Shown: piece by piece, positions 1 through 6,902 of the stretch
Position numbering within the stretch: the first letter of the stretch is position 1
Layout: every line of letters starts with the position of its first letter
Made by a program: the position numbers and the translations under genes
Assembly (NCBI GenBank): GCA_002082585.1
Contig: CP020563.1
Span: forward strand, 1,730,001 to 1,794,000
Length of the DNA stretch: 64,000 nucleotides
Direction of reading: 5' to 3'
Source: Kitasatospora albolonga
GTDB taxonomy: Bacteria; Actinomycetota; Actinomycetes; Streptomycetales; Streptomycetaceae
The notes under the pieces: generated by a model
Seen by the model: only the letters and a program-made list of their open reading frames with translations
What the model was told of the DNA's origin: nothing
Database searches by the model: none

Positions 1-717
1 GGCGGCGAGGGCGGCGGCGCCACGGCCGGAGGCGGGGGCCTCGTTGCCGAGCTGGACCCGCTCGCTGGTGGCGCGGCTGGCGCGCTCCTTCTTCGCCTCC
101 TCCTCCTGGATCTTCGCCCGCTCGGCGGCGGTGAGGCTGTTGAGGAGCCGCTGCGCTTCGGCCAGCTTGCCCTGGTACTTCTTCTTGTTCTCGCCGAGGG
201 CCTTGCGGACGTCGGCGAGGTCGCCGAGCTTGTCCTGGGCCTCCTTGCGCTGCTGCGCGAGGGTCCGCTGCTTGGCCTGGATCTTCTGGAGGGACTCCGT
301 CTGCTTGACCGTCAGCTGGTCGAGCGCGGACGCCTGGTCGAGGAAGCTGTCCGGGTCCGAGGCGAGGAAGAGGGCGACCGAGGGGTCGATGCCACCGGAG
401 CGGTACTGCGCGGTGGCGATGGAACCCAGCTCGCCGCGCAGGTCGTTCAGCTCGTCCTGGCCGCGGGCGACCTTGTCCTGGAGCGCGTCGACCTGCTTCT
501 TGAGCTTGTCCTGCTGCTCCTTGGCCCCGTTGTACTTCTCGGTGGCCGCCTCGGCCTCGTGGTAGAGCTTGTCGACCTCGGCCTTGACCTCGTTCTTGGT
601 CGGCTTGGGGTCGGCCTGGGCGGTCTGCGAGGACAGGGCGACGGCCGCGGCGGCGGTCGCGGTGAGCACGGTCACACGGGCGCGGCTCGGCTGCTTGGGA
701 CGACGGTGGGACGCCAC
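1..717 (-). CDS. NlpC/P60-family secreted cell-wall hydrolase, N-terminal part (runs off the window)
   Basis: Only the first 239 codons are present; the frame is open to base 1. The GTG start at 717 follows a GAAGGAGC ribosome site. The N-terminus is basic (VASHRRPKQPSRARV), followed by a hydrophobic stretch and an Ala-x-Ala-type signal cleavage region ending near SSQTAQA. The remainder is a long Lys/Glu/Gln-rich coiled coil from about residue 45 to 220. This N-terminal coiled coil is typical of actinobacterial RipA-like peptidoglycan endopeptidases whose catalytic NlpC/P60 domain is C-terminal. The catalytic domain would lie outside the window, so the family call rests on the coiled-coil architecture and on the riboswitch-like leader usual for these genes. 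Exported; expected to act on peptidoglycan. Confidence 0.8.
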   Translation of the reverse strand, partial: MASHRRPKQPSRARVTVLTATAAAAVALSSQTAQADPKPTKNEVKAEVDKLYHEAEAATEKYNGAKEQQDKLKKQVDALQDKVARGQDELNDLRGELGSIATAQYRSGGIDPSVALFLASDPDSFLDQASALDQLTVKQTESLQKIQAKQRTLAQQRKEAQDKLGDLADVRKALGENKKKYQGKLAEAQRLLNSLTAAERAKIQEEEAKKERASRATSERVQLGNEAPASGRGAAALAA

Positions 718-742
718 GAAGGCGAGCTCCTTCTTCCTCAGA

Positions 743-804
743 GCCGCCTACCGGGCTGTGGGGAGGCAAATCCCCGGCTCCGTGGACTCACGGACTCGGC
801 GGTT
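743..804 (-). promoter_or_regulatory. Compact ydaO-like (c-di-AMP riboswitch-like) leader
   Basis: In the leader of the NlpC/P60 gene the RNA carries CCGCC (798-802) pairing with GGCGG (744-748), an inner hairpin CCGTG/CACGG (780-793), the block AGCCGGGGA (771-779) and the closing block CCCGGTAGGCGGC (744-756). These blocks resemble the 5' and 3' conserved parts of the ydaO/yuaA riboswitch, which in Streptomyces precedes cell-wall hydrolase genes. The long middle of the canonical aptamer is absent: only a small GGGGA/TCCCC hairpin (760-775) lies between the blocks. It may be a short variant or a degenerate relic, so the class assignment is tentative. Confidence 0.5.
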
Positions 805-1008
805 CCTTCGCCGCCACCCCCCATGGGTGATCAACCGTGCGAAGGTTCGAGCCCTGACCCTAGTGACCCTCTTGTGATCAGTTCAAATCCTCACAGGATT
901 TTTCTTGTCACATCAGGCACTTCTTTACTCTCACCGCACCACGTGTAGCGGCGACTTGACGGTACGTTCCCAGAAAACCGGCATGCCACACATGCCACGC
1001 ATCTGAAA

Positions 1009-2370
1009 CTAGACGCGCGAAAGCCGCTTCAGGAGCAAGACGGACGCGACCGGCCGGGCCCCGGCCTTGGCCACCCCGTCCGCCACCTCCCGGTCGGTGG
1101 AGACGACCACCACGGGCCGCCCCGGCGGTTCCGCGCGGGCCAGTTGACGGATCAGCTCGTCCGCGGTGACCCCCGCCTTGCTGAAGAGCACCCGCACCCC
1201 GCGCGGCGGGGCGAGCAGCACCGGGGCGGCCAGCTCGGCGCCGTCGAAGACACAGGTCATCTCGGCGCCGGTCTGCGCGGCGAGCACCGAGAGGCCGCCC
1301 AGCAGCCGCAACCGCTGCTTCTCCAGCGGCATCTGGGGATAGCCGGTCTTGGTGACGTTGTAGCCGTCCACGATGAGGTGCGCCTGCGGCAGCGCCAGCA
1401 GCTGGTCGAGCAGCGCCGGGTCCGTCTCGGAAAGCGCCCTGGCGGCAATGTCCTTGGGCGACATCCGGCCCGGCTCCACCGCGTCCACGCTGTCGGCCGG
1501 GCGGGCCGTCACCGGGGGCAGGGCCAGCTCGCGCCGGAGCCCCGAGGCCGCGTCCAGCACGGTGTCCAGGAGCAGCCGCAGCCGCATGTCCTCCACCGAA
1601 CGCCCCTCGCGGGAGGCCCTGCGGCCCGCCTCCAGGGCCGCTTCCGCCTCGCCGAGCCGGTGCTTGAGCCGGCGCGACTCGCTCTCGGCGGCGGAGAGCT
1701 GGGCCGCCGCCTCGGCCCGCTGGGCGTCCGCGTCGGCGGCGGCGCGCCGCAGGGCGGCCTCACCGCGCTTCACCTCGCTCAGCGCGCTGCGGAGCTTGCG
1801 GTGGAGCGAGTCGGACTCCTTGCGGGCCGCGTCCAGCTCGGCGCGGAGCCGCTCGGTCTCGCTGCGGGTGTGGGCGCGCGCCCGCTCCAGCTCCTCGCGG
1901 AGCTGGGCCAGTTCACGCCGGGCCTCCTCGTCCACCCGCTCCGCGTCGGCCCGCTGGACCTCCTCACCGGCCGCCTCGACCAGCTTGACCCAGCCGACCG
2001 GGCGCAGCACATAGGCGGCGGCGGCCACATCGACGGGGTCGGCGGCGGCGGGCGGCGAGCCCGCCTCCAGCGCACCGGCCAGCTCCGGCTGGGCCTGGCT
2101 CAGCCGCTCACCGATGCGCTGCCGGAAGAGCGGGTCGCTCTCCAGGGCCGCGGCCATCGCGTTCCCGGCGAACTTGGCCCGCCGGGTCGGGGTGAACCGG
2201 GCATACTGCCGCAACTGGGCGGGCAGTTCGGCGACGGTCAGCCCGCCGAAGGCGTCCGCGACCAGGGCGATGACCCGCCGCCGTACGCCTTCGGGCAGCG
2301 GACGGTCGAGCGCCTCTGCACCGCCGTCGGCCGCATCGGCCGGTCCGGCGCCGCTGGTCGGCTGGTCCAC
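1009..2370 (-). CDS. NYN-domain (YacP-like) putative ribonuclease with central coiled coil
   Basis: 453 aa. The N-terminal 130 residues are helical. A long Arg/Glu/Ala-rich coiled coil follows (about 140-260), and the C-terminal 125 residues form a NYN/PIN-like nuclease domain beginning HLIVDGYNVTKTGYP, with the acidic residues expected for metal binding (VDGYN, CVFDGAE, STDREVADG). YacP/Rae1-type NYN proteins cleave RNA; the actinobacterial long form with a coiled coil is uncharacterised to my knowledge. It starts with GTG at 2370 and lies downstream of a zinc-ribbon gene on the same strand, so the two may be cotranscribed. Cytosolic. The family call is firm; the substrate is unknown. Confidence 0.85.
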   Translation of the reverse strand: MDQPTSGAGPADAADGGAEALDRPLPEGVRRRVIALVADAFGGLTVAELPAQLRQYARFTPTRRAKFAGNAMAAALESDPLFRQRIGERLSQAQPELAGALEAGSPPAAADPVDVAAAAYVLRPVGWVKLVEAAGEEVQRADAERVDEEARRELAQLREELERARAHTRSETERLRAELDAARKESDSLHRKLRSALSEVKRGEAALRRAAADADAQRAEAAAQLSAAESESRRLKHRLGEAEAALEAGRRASREGRSVEDMRLRLLLDTVLDAASGLRRELALPPVTARPADSVDAVEPGRMSPKDIAARALSETDPALLDQLLALPQAHLIVDGYNVTKTGYPQMPLEKQRLRLLGGLSVLAAQTGAEMTCVFDGAELAAPVLLAPPRGVRVLFSKAGVTADELIRQLARAEPPGRPVVVVSTDREVADGVAKAGARPVASVLLLKRLSRV

Positions 2371-2409
2371 CGTCCGTCACCCCATTGATATGTCTGTCGG
2401 TGCGCTCCC

Positions 2410-2652
2410 TCAGGAGGCGGCACCCGGCCTGTCCACCAGTTCGATCTGGTCCACCGCGTTGCACCAACGACAGCGGACCGACTCGATGGTCTCACTGACC
2501 ACCTCCCGCTCCTCGACACTGGACTCACCGGCCAGGTCGAGGTGCACGTACTCCACGACCTTGGAGGACCGCGTCACGTCGAAGCGCGTGAGATTGCCGC
2601 ACAGGGTGCAGCGCCAGCGGGTCGAGTCCGTCGGCAGGGGAACCGTCGTCAT
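2410..2652 (-). CDS. Small zinc-ribbon-like protein, 80 aa
   Basis: Starts ATG at 2652 (MTTVPLPTDSTRWRC) with GAGGA upstream. Two CxxC pairs, CTLCGN near residue 15 and CRWCNAV near residue 62, flank a middle segment of alternating charged residues, which suggests a single zinc ribbon with the two knuckles at either end. It sits 39 bp upstream of the NYN ribonuclease gene on the same strand, consistent with a shared transcript. The upstream in-frame extension to 2799 is not supported because it lacks a ribosome site and normal codon character. I do not recognise a characterised family member; a nucleic-acid or protein-binding role is only a guess. Confidence 0.75.
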   Translation of the reverse strand: MTTVPLPTDSTRWRCTLCGNLTRFDVTRSSKVVEYVHLDLAGESSVEEREVVSETIESVRCRWCNAVDQIELVDRPGAAS

Positions 2653-2846
2653 CGTTTGCGTCCTCTTTCGTCGTCTCCAGGAGCCCGCGCCGGGCGCGCC
2701 GCCGCGACTCCACCTGTCTACGTCAAGGATCTCGCGGTGCGCCGTCGAACTGCGGAAGTCCTGGCGTAACCCTACGGCCTCGCGTATAAGCATCGGCACG
2801 GCGAGGCGCTCCGTCCCGTTCTCCCCCAGTACGTCATGCTCTGTAC

Positions 2847-3596
2847 ATGATCGACGTACGGCGGTTCGCCCGGTGGACCACGGCCGGAGGGGCCCGGGAG
2901 CGGACGGCGGGCGGGGCGCCGGTGACGTACGGGCTGATCGCCCTGTGCTGCGCGATCTTCCTGATCAGCCCGTTGGCCGGATTCGGCGCCTCCTACGGGA
3001 GCCAGGACGCGCTGCTGGCCGCGCAGGCCGGGTACTTCGAGCGGTGGGGGGTGATCCCGGCCGAGCTGTGGGAGGGCTCGGCGCGCGCCCTGCTCACCCC
3101 GTTCACCGCGCTGTTCGTGCACGGCAGCTGGCTGCACCTGCTGGGCAACCTGCTCTTCCTGTACGTGTTCGGGGCGATGGCCGAGGAACGCATGGGCCGG
3201 GCACACTTCGCCCTCTTCTACGTGGGGTGCGGCTATCTGGCCCTCGTCTGCTACGCGGCGGTGCACGCGGACTCGGAACAGACGCTGGTCGGCGCCTCGG
3301 GGGCGATCTCGGCCGTACTCGGCGCCTTCCTTTACCTCTTTCCCCGGGCCAGGGTGACCAGCCTGTTCCCGTTCCTCTTCTTTCTGCCGCTGCGTTTCCC
3401 CGCCTGGATCGTGCTGGTCTTCTGGTTCGGGCTCCAGTGGGCGGCGGCCCAGGCGGCGGACGCGGGGCCGGGGGTGGCGTATCTGGCGCATGTGGCGGGG
3501 TTCGCGGCGGGGTTCCTCTACGCCTGGGGGCGTTATCGGGGACGGTCTAGAGTGAAGGCTCCAGCCACGGCCACCGAGGGAGACAGCCAGCCGTGA
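2847..3596 (+). CDS. Rhomboid-family intramembrane serine protease
   Basis: 249 aa with about six predicted membrane segments. The catalytic serine motif is GASGAISAVLG (about residues 152-162) and the partner histidine lies in YLAHVAGFAAG in the last helix. HGSWLHLLGNLLFLYVFG matches the conserved H-x-L-x-N-x(3)-L region that forms the oxyanion site. Rhomboids cleave single-pass membrane substrates within the bilayer; the substrate here is unknown. The stop codon overlaps the start of the next gene (GTGA at 3593-3596), so the two are translationally coupled. Confidence in the family is high because both catalytic residues and the Asn are present. Confidence 0.93.
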   Translation: MIDVRRFARWTTAGGARERTAGGAPVTYGLIALCCAIFLISPLAGFGASYGSQDALLAAQAGYFERWGVIPAELWEGSARALLTPFTALFVHGSWLHLLGNLLFLYVFGAMAEERMGRAHFALFYVGCGYLALVCYAAVHADSEQTLVGASGAISAVLGAFLYLFPRARVTSLFPFLFFLPLRFPAWIVLVFWFGLQWAAAQAADAGPGVAYLAHVAGFAAGFLYAWGRYRGRSRVKAPATATEGDSQP

Positions 3597-3874
3597 TCAC
3601 CGCGATCGTGCTCATCAAGACCAGCGTGGACCGGATTCCGGAGATCGCCGAGGCCATCGCCGCGCTGGACAGTGTCAGCGAGGTCTTCTCCGTCACCGGC
3701 ACCTACGACCTGATCGCCATGGTCCGGGTCGCCCGCCACGACGACCTCGCCGATGTCATCCCCGGCCGGATCAGCAAGATCCCTGGCGTCGAGGGCACCG
3801 ACACCCACGTGGCGTTCCGTACGTACTCCCAGCACGACCTGGAAGCGGCGTTCGCCATCGGCCTGGACGCGTAG
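3593..3874 (+). CDS. Stand-alone Lrp/AsnC C-terminal (RAM) ligand-binding domain protein
   Basis: 93 aa: MITAIVLIKTSVDRIPEIAE, then a beta-alpha-beta-beta-alpha-beta pattern containing VFSVTGTYDLIAMVRV and the closing GVEGTDTHVAFRTYS. This is the effector-binding/oligomerisation domain of Lrp/AsnC regulators without any helix-turn-helix. Such stand-alone domains bind amino acids and form rings, but usually have no DNA-binding role of their own. The GTG start overlaps the rhomboid stop codon, so expression is coupled to the protease. A bidirectional terminator follows at 3890-3922. Confidence 0.88.
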   Translation: MITAIVLIKTSVDRIPEIAEAIAALDSVSEVFSVTGTYDLIAMVRVARHDDLADVIPGRISKIPGVEGTDTHVAFRTYSQHDLEAAFAIGLDA

Positions 3875-3889
3875 GACCGTACGCGTGCC

Positions 3890-3922
3890 GGCCGGGGACG
3901 GGCAGCGCGCCCGCCCCCGGCC
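3890..3922. terminator. Bidirectional hairpin between convergent genes
   Basis: GGCCGGGGACGGGC (3890-3903) pairs with GCCCGCCCCCGGCC (3909-3922) with one mismatch. It lies between the convergent Lrp-domain gene and the aminotransferase gene and can serve both. Confidence 0.7.
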
Positions 3923-3930
3923 GAGGCGTT

Positions 3931-5313
3931 TCAGACCGTACGGGCGGCCTCGCCCCGGTCCGGGACGCAGCGGCCGTCCTCGGTGCGGTACTTCCACTGG
4001 GCGCCCTCGCGGACCAGCTCGGAGACCGCGCGCAGGAAGCGCTCGATGTGCTCGTCCGGCGTACCGGCCCCGAAGCTGACGCGGATGGCGTTGAGCGACC
4101 GCTCGCCCGGCTCGGCCTCGGGGGCGCCGCACTCGCCCGGGTCCTGCGGGTCGCTGCCCAGGAGGGTGCGGACCAGCGGGTGGGCGCAGAAGAGGCCGTC
4201 GCGGACGCCGATGCCGTACTCCGCGGAGAGGGCGGCGGCGAAGTGCGAGCTGTTCCAGCCGCGCACCACGAAGGAGATGACCCCGACCCGGGGCGCGTCG
4301 TCCCCGAAGAGCGAGAGCACCTGGACCTCGGGGACCTCGGCGAGCCCCTCGCGGACCCGGCGCACCAGCTCCTGCTCCCGGGCCACCAGGGTGTCGAACC
4401 CCGCCTCGGTGAGGGCCTTGCAGGCGGAGGCGATGGAGTAGACGCCGATCACGTTGGGCGAACCGGCCTCGTGGCGGGCGGCCGTGGTGTGCCAGTCGAC
4501 GTCCACGCCGCCGTCCGCGCGCCGGGCGACCTTGCGGGAGGCGCCGCCCCCGGCGAGGTACGGCTCGGCCTCCCGGAGCCAGTCGGCGCGGCCCGCGAGG
4601 ACCCCCGAGCCGAAGGGCGCGTACAGCTTGTGGCCGGAGAACGCGACCCAGTCGACGTCCAGTCCGGCGATGTCCACCGGGTGGTGCGGGGCGAGCTGGG
4701 CGGCGTCCAGGACGATCCGGGCACCGTGCGCGTGGGCGGCGGCGGCCAGCTCCTTCACCGGCCACAGCTCGCCGGTCACATTGGAGGCACCGGTCACGCA
4801 GACCAGCGCCGGGCCGTAGGGGTCCCGGTCGGCGAGCGCCCGCTCCAGGGTCTCCACCGCCTGGCCCGGGGTGCGGGGCGCGTTGAGGTAGGTGACGCGG
4901 GCGTCGCGCCAGGGCAGCAGGGAGGCGTGGTGCTCGGTCTCGTACACGAACACCTGGCAGTCGGCGGGGAGCGCGGCGGCCAGCAGGTTGAGGGAGTCGG
5001 TCGTCGAGCGGGTGAAGACGACCTGGTCGTCGGCGCGGCAGCCGAGGAACTCCGCGACCGTGCGGCGGCTGTTCTCGAAGAGGTCGGTGGAGAGCTGCGA
5101 GAGGTATCCGGCCCCGCGGTGGACGCTGCCGTAGTACGGGGCGTACGCGGCCACGTCGTCCCAGACCCGCTGGAGGGCCGGGGCGCTGGCGGCGTAGTCG
5201 AGCGCGGCGTAGGTGACTTCACCGCCGGTGACGAGCGGAACGGTGACATCATGCCCCAGAACGGGCAGCGGGGCACAAACCGACGAGTCGAGGGCAGCGG
5301 TGGAGACAGACAT
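3931..5313 (-). CDS. Class-V aminotransferase / cysteine desulfurase-like PLP enzyme
   Basis: 460 aa, fold-type I PLP enzyme. FTRSTTDSLNLLA binds the cofactor phosphate; ETEHHASLLPW and VLDAAQLAPHHPVDIAGL hold the ring-stacking His and the Asp contacting the pyridine nitrogen; the Schiff-base lysine is in FSGHKLYAPFGSGVL (about residue 237). The protein is closest to the SufS/CsdA-like class-V group, but no obvious catalytic-loop cysteine of the IscS type is seen near the C-terminus (GWNSSHFAAAL, GLFCAHPLVR), so lyase, desulfurase or transaminase activity cannot be separated. A SAM-IV riboswitch (5521-5639) lies in its leader, pointing to sulfur amino-acid or SAM-linked metabolism. The long leader includes a six-codon micro-ORF. 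Confidence 0.85.
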   Translation of the reverse strand: MSVSTAALDSSVCAPLPVLGHDVTVPLVTGGEVTYAALDYAASAPALQRVWDDVAAYAPYYGSVHRGAGYLSQLSTDLFENSRRTVAEFLGCRADDQVVFTRSTTDSLNLLAAALPADCQVFVYETEHHASLLPWRDARVTYLNAPRTPGQAVETLERALADRDPYGPALVCVTGASNVTGELWPVKELAAAAHAHGARIVLDAAQLAPHHPVDIAGLDVDWVAFSGHKLYAPFGSGVLAGRADWLREAEPYLAGGGASRKVARRADGGVDVDWHTTAARHEAGSPNVIGVYSIASACKALTEAGFDTLVAREQELVRRVREGLAEVPEVQVLSLFGDDAPRVGVISFVVRGWNSSHFAAALSAEYGIGVRDGLFCAHPLVRTLLGSDPQDPGECGAPEAEPGERSLNAIRVSFGAGTPDEHIERFLRAVSELVREGAQWKYRTEDGRCVPDRGEAARTV

Positions 5314-5445
5314 GGCGAACTCCCGTAACAGGCAGGCGAAATCAACGCGCCTGCGGATACGCGGCGGCGCGGAGAAGGAAAGGAAAAGAGGGTGCGCTGA
5401 AGAAGGGCAGTCAGCTCAGGGCGTGGAGAAGCCCTGGGACGAGCC

Positions 5446-5466
5446 CTAACGCATTCGCTTGCTCAC
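5446..5466 (-). other. Six-codon micro-ORF in the leader (VSKRMR)
   Basis: GTG AGC AAG CGA ATG CGT TAG lies between the SAM-IV aptamer and the aminotransferase start. GGGAGCC sits just upstream and a GAGCC/GGCTC pairing brackets it. It may be a leader peptide or chance; there is no run of a regulated amino acid such as Cys, though one Met is encoded internally. Confidence 0.3.
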
Positions 5467-5500
5467 AGAAGGCTCCCTAGGGACCAGGACCCCGGGGGCT

Positions 5501-5517
5501 GGCATCCGCTGGATGCC
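5501..5517 (-). other. Hairpin immediately downstream of the SAM-IV aptamer
   Basis: GGCATCC/GGATGCC inverted repeat with a 3-nt loop, just after the conserved GGCAAGCGCGGGCC end of the aptamer. It could be part of the expression platform. There is no U tract, so it is not a classical intrinsic terminator. Confidence 0.45.
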
Positions 5518-5520
5518 GAG

Positions 5521-5639
5521 GGGCCCGCGCTTGCCGCAGACCTCGCTGCCTACGGCCTGGTCTTCACCCGGGGCACCCCGCCACGGACGGAGGGTTGCCG
5601 GACAGCGGGCCGGGGCCGTAGTCGCTGTCACTCATGACC
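5521..5639 (-). promoter_or_regulatory. SAM-IV riboswitch
   Basis: The minus-strand RNA contains the SAM-IV landmarks in order: GGTCATGAGTG at the 5' end, CCGGCAACCCTCC, GGCGGGGTGCCCCGGGTGA, AGACCAGG and the terminal GGCAAGCGCGGGCC. This class binds S-adenosylmethionine and is found mainly in Actinobacteria before sulfur-metabolism genes. It precedes the class-V aminotransferase gene by about 210 nt. SAM binding would be expected to switch expression off. Recognition rests on several long conserved blocks, so confidence is high. Confidence 0.92.
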
Positions 5640-5647
5640 TGCGCAGC

Positions 5648-5675
5648 ATCTTGCCATATGTATGCGTACGCGCAA
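5648..5675 (-). promoter_or_regulatory. Candidate promoter for the SAM-IV transcript
   Basis: On the minus strand TTGCGC (5670-5675), a 16-nt spacer and CAAGAT (5648-5653) would start transcription near 5641, right at the 5' edge of the riboswitch. The -10 match is modest. Confidence 0.4.
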
Positions 5676-5704
5676 GGGCGCAGTCCGGCATCCGGACTGC
5701 GCCC
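5676..5704 (-). terminator. Terminator hairpin after trpD
   Basis: GGGCGCAGTCCGG (5676-5688) pairs perfectly with CCGGACTGCGCCC (5692-5704) around a 3-nt loop, 11 bp past the trpD stop codon. No U tract, as usual in Streptomyces. Confidence 0.75.
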
Positions 5705-5714
5705 CTGGCCGATT

Positions 5715-6779
5715 TCAGGCGTTGCTGGCCGCCACCCACCGCTCCAGCGCGCGCTTGGCCGCACCGGAGTCGATGGCCTCGGCCGCGACGAGGATCTTCG
5801 CCGCGATCTGCTCGGTCAGCGTGCCCGTCCCCGGGTCGAGCGCGACCAGCGCCGCCGCCGAGTTGAGCAGCACCGCCTCGCGCACCGCACCGGTCTCGCC
5901 GTCCAGGAGGCGGCGGGCGACATCGGCGTTGTACGAGGCGTCGGCGCCGCGCAGCGCCTCGACGGGCACCAGGGTGAGGCCGACGTCGCGCGGGTCGAAG
6001 GGCTCCTCGCGCACCGCTCCGTCGCGGACCACCCAGACCCGCGAGGTGGCGGTGGTGGTCAGCTCGTCGAGCCCGTCGTCGCCGCGGAAGACCAGCGCCG
6101 AGTTGCCCCGCTCGGCGAGGACGCCCGCGACGATGGGCGCCATCCGGGCGTCGGCCACCCCGACGGCCTGGGCGCGCACCTGGGCCGGGTTGGTGAGGGG
6201 GCCCAGGATGTTGAACGTGGTCTGCGCGCCGAGCTCCCGCCGGGCCTTGGCGGCGTACCGCAGGGCGGGGTGGAACTTCACGGCGAAGCAGAAGGTGATG
6301 CCCGCCGCCTCGGCGACCTCCACCACCCGCTGCGGCGTCAGCTCCAGGTTGACGCCGAGCTTCTCCAGTACGTCGGAGGAGCCGCTCGCCGAGGAGGCGG
6401 CCCGGTTGCCGTGCTTGACGACCTTGGCGCCGGTCCCGGCGATGACGATCGCGGACATGGTGGAGATGTTGACCGTCTTGGCGAGGTCGCCGCCGGTGCC
6501 GACGATGTCGACGGTGCGGCCGGGCACCTGGATGGTGTTGGCGTGCGCGTACATCGCGCGGACCAGACCGGTGACCTCATCGACGGTCTCGCCCTTGGCC
6601 CGCAGCGCGACCGCGAAGCCGGCGATCTGCGCGTCGGTCGCCTCGCCGCTCATGATGCGGTCCATCGCCCAGGCGGTGTCCTCCACGGAGAGGTTCTCGC
6701 CGCGCAGCAGGGGGTTCAGCAGGCCGGGCCAGGAGCGGTCCGCCACGCTGTCGCCGCCGCTCGGGGTCACAACGTTCAT
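5715..6779 (-). CDS. trpD: Anthranilate phosphoribosyltransferase
   Basis: 354 aa from the ATG at 6779, chosen because GGAG lies about 8 nt upstream; a GTG at 6800 is less likely. It transfers phosphoribose from PRPP to anthranilate, the second step of tryptophan synthesis after chorismate. [18 protein letters not shown] carries the GTGGD PRPP-binding loop and the KTxNxST segment; [20 protein letters not shown] binds anthranilate and [15 protein letters not shown] supplies the D-E metal ligands. Length is normal for the family. It is isolated from other trp genes here and sits downstream of the qcr operon, separated from it by a terminator at 6849-6877. Confidence 0.96.
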   Translation of the reverse strand: MNVVTPSGGDSVADRSWPGLLNPLLRGENLSVEDTAWAMDRIMSGEATDAQIAGFAVALRAKGETVDEVTGLVRAMYAHANTIQVPGRTVDIVGTGGDLAKTVNISTMSAIVIAGTGAKVVKHGNRAASSASGSSDVLEKLGVNLELTPQRVVEVAEAAGITFCFAVKFHPALRYAAKARRELGAQTTFNILGPLTNPAQVRAQAVGVADARMAPIVAGVLAERGNSALVFRGDDGLDELTTTATSRVWVVRDGAVREEPFDPRDVGLTLVPVEALRGADASYNADVARRLLDGETGAVREAVLLNSAAALVALDPGTGTLTEQIAAKILVAAEAIDSGAAKRALERWVAASNA

Positions 6780-6848
6780 GGTCCGCTCCAGGGGGTCCAC
6801 AGCCGGAAGAGATACGGCTCCACCCTATCCAGCCACCGGGACAGCGAA

Positions 6849-6877
6849 GAGCCCCGTCCATCGAATGGACGGGGCTC
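6849..6877 (-). terminator. Terminator of the ctaE-qcrCAB operon
   Basis: GAGCCCCGTCCA (6849-6860) pairs with TGGACGGGGCTC (6866-6877) around a 5-nt loop, 26 bp beyond the qcrB stop codon. Confidence 0.8.
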
Positions 6878-6902
6878 CCGCTGTGGCGATCAGGTCAGGT
6901 GA

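Noticed and set aside
1144..2388. 414-codon open frame on the plus strand
   Set aside because: Antisense to the NYN-domain gene, whose coiled coil gives open opposite frames.
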